Source of the DNA: Deltaproteobacteria bacterium
Lineage (GTDB): Bacteria > Desulfobacterota > SM23-61
Reading direction: 5' to 3'
Length of the DNA: 16,730 nucleotides
Assembly (NCBI GenBank): GCA_026388915.1
Contig: JAPLIW010000730.1
Span: 1-16,730 of the forward strand
Shown in pieces: positions 13,735 through 16,730 of the stretch. Below the pieces are notes generated by a model. The model saw only the letters and a list, made by a program, of their open reading frames with translations. It searched no databases and was not told the origin of the DNA. Made by a program: the position numbers and the translations under genes. Within the stretch, counting starts at the first letter, position 1. Every line of letters begins with the position of its first letter.

Positions 13735-15459
13735 TCAAATTTTATCCTTCCCCTCCTCGGATGAGGCGGAGGAAAGGGTTTCGGCGGGATCCTTCTTTTC
13801 CATAAACTGCCTCACTTTATCGGTCATCTGGTAGCGGATCGTCCTCCCTTTTCCCGCGGGGATGAAGTATCCTTCACTTACCAGATCGCGGATGAGGACG
13901 CGCGCTTTTTCCCGGGAAAGGGAGGGGGGCAGTTTTAACTCCTGGAAGGTGAAATAGCCTTTTTCCTTCAAGAACTCCATGACCCAGATCAGCCCGGGAA
14001 GAGTGGCCCCTGCTCCCCGAATCTCCCGAACCCGGTATACTTTCCCGTGTTTTTTCAGGGGCTCCACCAGCCCCTGCCGGACCAGGGCCTTGATTTCCAC
14101 GTAAGCTCCATCCCGGTCCACCCCGAATTTCTGATAATCCGAACTGCTGAAGATCCCGCCGTGAACCCGCGCGTAGGTGAGGATCCGTTTCTGCCTGGGA
14201 CTCAGGGGATAAAAGCTGAACTGCTTGAGCCATTCCAGGGTCGAATCATCCAGAACCGGGGTGTTCCGGAGAACCAGGCAGCAAAAATCCCCTTCCTCGC
14301 GCCATTCCGGCGGGTTCAATCCATGGCGTTCCATTTCCTGAAAAATCCGCAGGATCCCTTCTCCCAGCGACCTCATGTACCCGGCGTCCGTCAAAACCCG
14401 ACTGATCAATGGATTGCGGGAGTAATGGACCCTCTGGTGGCGCTGGATCTGTTCGCCCCTAACCGGGTGCGGGAGCCGGCCCGGGCTGCGGATTTCCAGA
14501 CGGTCATCGAACATCCAGACCGAAACGGCGCTGCCCTCCAGGGAATAGTCCCGGTGAGCGAGGGCGTTGACCAGGGCTTCTTTCCAGATGAAGGCGGGGT
14601 ATTCGAATTTTTCCCGGAAGAAAAGATCCCGCCGCAGAATCCGTTCCTTCACCCGTTCTCCAAGCAACGCCTCCACTTCCCGGATCAATTTCAAGAGGGG
14701 GGCTTCCAGGCGGACCCGTTCAACCACATTGTACCCCTCCCCTCTCCGGGCTTCCGTTCCCTCGAAACGAACGAACTCGATTCCCGGCCGCGGATGCCAG
14801 CGCAGGGGGTCGCGGCCGAAAAGGTAAGCCGCCGCCCGGGTGAGGAGGGGTTTTCCGTTCAGGTATTCGACCAGGCCATAGGGGCGATGGAGGATCTCTT
14901 CCGTATTTCCGGACAGGCCGGCCCGGGAGATGAACTCATCGAGCAGATCCTGATCCAGATCTTCCAGGGAGCTGTACGGCAGGATTTCCCGTTCATGGCG
15001 GGTCTCGGCCCGTTCCTCCCGCAGGGCCGCCGCTTTGTCCCGGGAGAGAGGAACATTCTGGAAGGCGACCCGGAGAAAGCACCTGCCGTTCTTCAAAAAA
15101 TGAAGGACCGGGCTGGCCGGAACCCGGAAGCGAAGCAGGGTTTTTCCCAGGAGCTCTTCCGAAACAATCTGAAAGTCCAGGGAAGGTTCGAAAGCTCCCC
15201 GCAGGAGGCCCTGAAAGAGACGGCGTTCCGGTTCGGAGAAATAAACCCCCAGGGTCTCCTCTCCGGTATCGACGCCCATAAGAACCGTGCCCCCGCCCGC
15301 ATTGGCCATGGCCCCCAGGGATTCGGCCACCGTCCGGAGAAGGTCCTTCCGGGACCGGGGGTAGATCTTCCCTTTCGGTCCTTTCCGGAAACAGCTTACC
15401 ATCTGAAAAAACTGGCCGTTTCCCCGCTGCAGAAGTTGATTCCACTCCTCTTCTTTCAT
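13735..15459 (-). CDS. Schlafen/AlbA-type ATP-binding protein with C-terminal winged-helix domains, putative transcriptional regulator
   Basis: 574 residues. N-terminal AlbA_2 (Schlafen AAA_4-like) region (about 1-160) with AESLGAMANAGGGTVLMGVD, then a GHKL-like ATPase region with EALVNALAHRDYS, DDRLEIRSPGRLP and RNPLISRVLTDAGYMRSLGEGI. The C-terminus holds winged-helix-like stretches (about 410-480 and 500-560). This order matches COG2865-type regulators. The usual ExK pair near residue 20 reads QMV, a loss worth noting. The ATG has AGGGA seven bases upstream. It is the middle gene of the tatD operon, nine bases after the tatD stop. Target sites and ligand unknown. Confidence 0.88.
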   Translation of the reverse strand: MKEEEWNQLLQRGNGQFFQMVSCFRKGPKGKIYPRSRKDLLRTVAESLGAMANAGGGTVLMGVDTGEETLGVYFSEPERRLFQGLLRGAFEPSLDFQIVSEELLGKTLLRFRVPASPVLHFLKNGRCFLRVAFQNVPLSRDKAAALREERAETRHEREILPYSSLEDLDQDLLDEFISRAGLSGNTEEILHRPYGLVEYLNGKPLLTRAAAYLFGRDPLRWHPRPGIEFVRFEGTEARRGEGYNVVERVRLEAPLLKLIREVEALLGERVKERILRRDLFFREKFEYPAFIWKEALVNALAHRDYSLEGSAVSVWMFDDRLEIRSPGRLPHPVRGEQIQRHQRVHYSRNPLISRVLTDAGYMRSLGEGILRIFQEMERHGLNPPEWREEGDFCCLVLRNTPVLDDSTLEWLKQFSFYPLSPRQKRILTYARVHGGIFSSSDYQKFGVDRDGAYVEIKALVRQGLVEPLKKHGKVYRVREIRGAGATLPGLIWVMEFLKEKGYFTFQELKLPPSLSREKARVLIRDLVSEGYFIPAGKGRTIRYQMTDKVRQFMEKKDPAETLSSASSEEGKDKI

Positions 15460-15468
15460 TTTTTTTCC

Positions 15469-16209
15469 CTAGGGCTGGGTTAGCTGAAAAATCTCGCTTG
15501 CGTTCCGGTACGTGTGCCGGGCCACCTCTTCCGCTTTCATGCCTTTCACCTCGCTCACCGACTGGAGCGTTTTCCGGAGGTCCGCGGGTTCGCTCGGGAC
15601 TCCCCGGTACATTTCGGGCGCGTCGGTCTCCAGCACCAGATGAGTCAAGGGAGCGGCCTGAATGGCCGCCCGGTGCCTTTCGCTGTAGGCCGCCGCCGGA
15701 GTGGCGGAGATGAAATACCCCTGTTCAAAAACCCTCCGCAGAACATCCAGGGGGCCGCTGTACCAGTGGAAAATCGCCCTTTCCAGGGGAAAGGATTGCA
15801 ACAGTTGAAAGGCCTCTTCCCAAGCTCTCCGGGCATGAAGAAGCACCGGTTTCCTCGCCCGGAACGCCAGGGACAACAGTCTTTGCAGGACTTCTTCCTG
15901 TTTTTCCCGGGGAGTCTTGACGGCGAAATCGAGGCCCACCTCTCCCAGGGCAACACATCGGGAAAGTTCCTTTTCGATGAAACGAGCATTGGCTTCGAGA
16001 TCGACCCCATCCAGACGCCAGGGATGGAGCCCCACTGCGGGAAGGACAAAGTTGGGAAACCGGTCAGCCAGCTGGAGGATTTTTTCATTCGATGCCAGGT
16101 CCGTCCCGACTCCGACAATGGCCAGGACCCCGGCGTCCTGCGCCCTTTTCAGGGCTCCCTCGAGGTCTGGAACCTCATCCAGATGAGCATGGGTGTCGAT
16201 GAGCTTCAA
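15469..16209 (-). CDS. tatD: TatD family metal-dependent hydrolase
   Basis: 246 residues of the amidohydrolase-fold TatD/YcfH group, which includes 3'-5' DNases and D-aminoacyl-tRNA-type deacylases. Metal residues seen: HAH near the N-terminus (His7, His9), Glu in LGEVGLD, His in LLHARRAW, His in IFHWYSG and Asp in ETDAPEM. The start is a TTG (MKLIDTHAHL) with a strong GGAGG eight bases before, so it is preferred over any other. First gene of the operon with the AlbA-type regulator and radical SAM gene, behind a good promoter. Whether it acts on DNA or another substrate is not shown by sequence. Confidence 0.93.
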   Translation of the reverse strand: MKLIDTHAHLDEVPDLEGALKRAQDAGVLAIVGVGTDLASNEKILQLADRFPNFVLPAVGLHPWRLDGVDLEANARFIEKELSRCVALGEVGLDFAVKTPREKQEEVLQRLLSLAFRARKPVLLHARRAWEEAFQLLQSFPLERAIFHWYSGPLDVLRRVFEQGYFISATPAAAYSERHRAAIQAAPLTHLVLETDAPEMYRGVPSEPADLRKTLQSVSEVKGMKAEEVARHTYRNASEIFQLTQP

Positions 16210-16240
16210 GTAAGGTTCCTCCCTCTATCCATGCTGCCTC

Positions 16241-16269
16241 ATTATCCCCAACCGGCGCAGACGGGTCAA
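16241..16269 (-). promoter_or_regulatory. Sigma-70-type promoter of the tatD operon
   Basis: On the minus strand TTGACC (16264-16269) and GATAAT (16241-16246) are 17 bases apart, close to consensus. Transcription would begin near 16234, leaving a short leader with the GGAGG site (about 16218-16222) before the TTG at 16209. No operator palindrome is obvious. Confidence 0.65.
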
Positions 16270-16298
16270 GGAGTTTTTGGTTTTCAAAAACTTTCTAT

Positions 16299-16330
16299 CC
16301 GCAGATTACGCAGAGAGCACAAGGAATTCA
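16299..16330 (+). repeat. CCGCAGATTACGCAGAG-type dispersed repeat
   Basis: CCGCAGATTACGCAGAG followed by AGCACAAGG belongs to a family of short repeats containing CGCAGAG, also seen at 11566-11582 and 16628-16653. It lies in the 521-base gene-free end of the window. Confidence 0.45.
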
Positions 16331-16404
16331 ATACGGCGAATTACTAAGGAGTCCATTATAGTCTAAACATTAATTGAAGGACGTTGCCTTTTGAAAACCT
16401 CGAA

Positions 16405-16485
16405 CTGGACTCCGGCTTTCGCCGGAGTGACGAACATTAGAAAGGCAAGGTTCTTGGTTGTCATTCCGGCGGAAGCCGGAATCCA
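16405..16485. repeat. Inverted repeat of the GTCATTCCGGCG family
   Basis: The arm 16405-16434 (CTGGACTCCGGCTTTCGCCG and on) pairs with the arm 16457-16485 (GTCATTCCGGCGGAAGCCGG and on), with a few mismatches. Each arm is itself a hairpin. It is related to the inner hairpins of the element at 4001-4133, but the 19-bp termini found there are absent. A nested pair TTGCCTTT/AAAGGCAA (16384 and 16441) adds pairing. It holds no gene. Confidence 0.75.
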
Positions 16486-16627
16486 GGATGATTAAAAGAC
16501 GGAATTCCTGTCCAGAAAATTATGGCCTCATTAGTAAAACAGCATTAGGGCCTTGATCAACCACCGGGGGATAGGATATTTTAAAATAGAAGAACGGCTT
16601 ACCCTCGGCCCATAAAAAAAACTTAAC

Positions 16628-16653
16628 CGCAGAGGTCGCGGAGCACGCAGAGG
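16628..16653 (+). repeat. CCGCAGAGGTCGCGGAGCACGCAGAGG-family repeat at the window end
   Basis: A repeat rich in GCAGAG, related to 11566-11582 and 16299-16315. The remainder of 16486-16730 shows no ORF, tRNA or recognisable structure. Confidence 0.45.
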
Positions 16654-16730
16654 TAGAAATGGCCAAAAGCTCAGGGCCAGGATGCAGGGGGAAAAACGGC
16701 GTTTTTTCTCACCCTTCCCAGAAGGTCAAA

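Noticed and set aside
14047..15483. 478-codon plus-strand frame opposite the Schlafen-type gene
   Set aside because: Antisense shadow; no recognisable motif, whereas the minus strand encodes conserved ATPase and helix-turn-helix signatures.

Overview
The window reads as a piece of chromosome from a GC-rich, Gram-negative-type bacterium, probably an uncultured deltaproteobacterium (Desulfobacterota or a relative). This is inference from three things: an HD-GYP gene overlapping a HEAT-repeat gene, a lone ADP-forming acyl-CoA synthetase alpha-type subunit, and gaps full of short dispersed repeats of the 'GTAGGGGCGG', 'GTCATTCCGGCG' and 'ACACAGATRA' kinds. No ribosomal RNA or marker gene fixes the taxon. 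There is no phage, plasmid, integrase, transposase, CRISPR array or recognisable defence cassette. Thirteen protein genes are well supported, plus one tRNA.

Layout. 1-312 is a repeat-rich leader. 313-1092 (+) is an inositol-monophosphatase-family gene (suhB-like). It converges on, and overlaps the tail of, a minus-strand operon read from 3987 down to 983: metallo-beta-lactamase-fold hydrolase, CelD-type acetyltransferase and GT4 glycosyltransferase. A 133-bp MITE-like element with 19-bp inverted termini and a 6-bp target duplication sits immediately upstream of the hydrolase. A 76-bp double-hairpin repeat occurs in opposite orientation at both ends of this 4.2-kb block. 4342-6733 (-) carries a site-2 protease downstream of a CoA-binding acyl-CoA synthetase subunit, perhaps linked by a 19-codon mini-ORF. 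A divergent pair of promoters at 6816-6912 separates these from a two-gene plus-strand unit: a CvpA-like protein and a small single-pass membrane protein.

8037-11305 (-) is a tightly overlapped pair: a HEAT-repeat protein and an HD-GYP cyclic-di-GMP phosphodiesterase-type protein. Their N-terminal regions look like versions of the same module. tRNA-Arg(CCG) lies at 11479-11555 (+), behind its own promoter and followed by a block of degenerate repeats. 11822-12595 (-) is a short-chain dehydrogenase. After an inverted repeat comes a three-gene operon (16209 down to 12775) read from a good sigma-70-type promoter: TatD hydrolase (TTG start, strong Shine-Dalgarno), a Schlafen/AlbA-type ATP-binding winged-helix regulator, and a PflA-like radical SAM protein. 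16210-16730 has no gene, only the promoter and several repeats.

How the genes fit together. Most of the window is housekeeping and signalling. The HEAT/HD-GYP pair is the most likely co-functional unit, a c-di-GMP-linked regulator with a partner scaffold. The tatD operon joins a hydrolase, a regulator with a degraded Schlafen motif, and a radical SAM enzyme whose substrate is unknown. I see no convincing new multi-gene system. The best second looks are the paired N-terminal modules, the insertion at the hydrolase leader, and the overrun of the glycosyltransferase into suhB.
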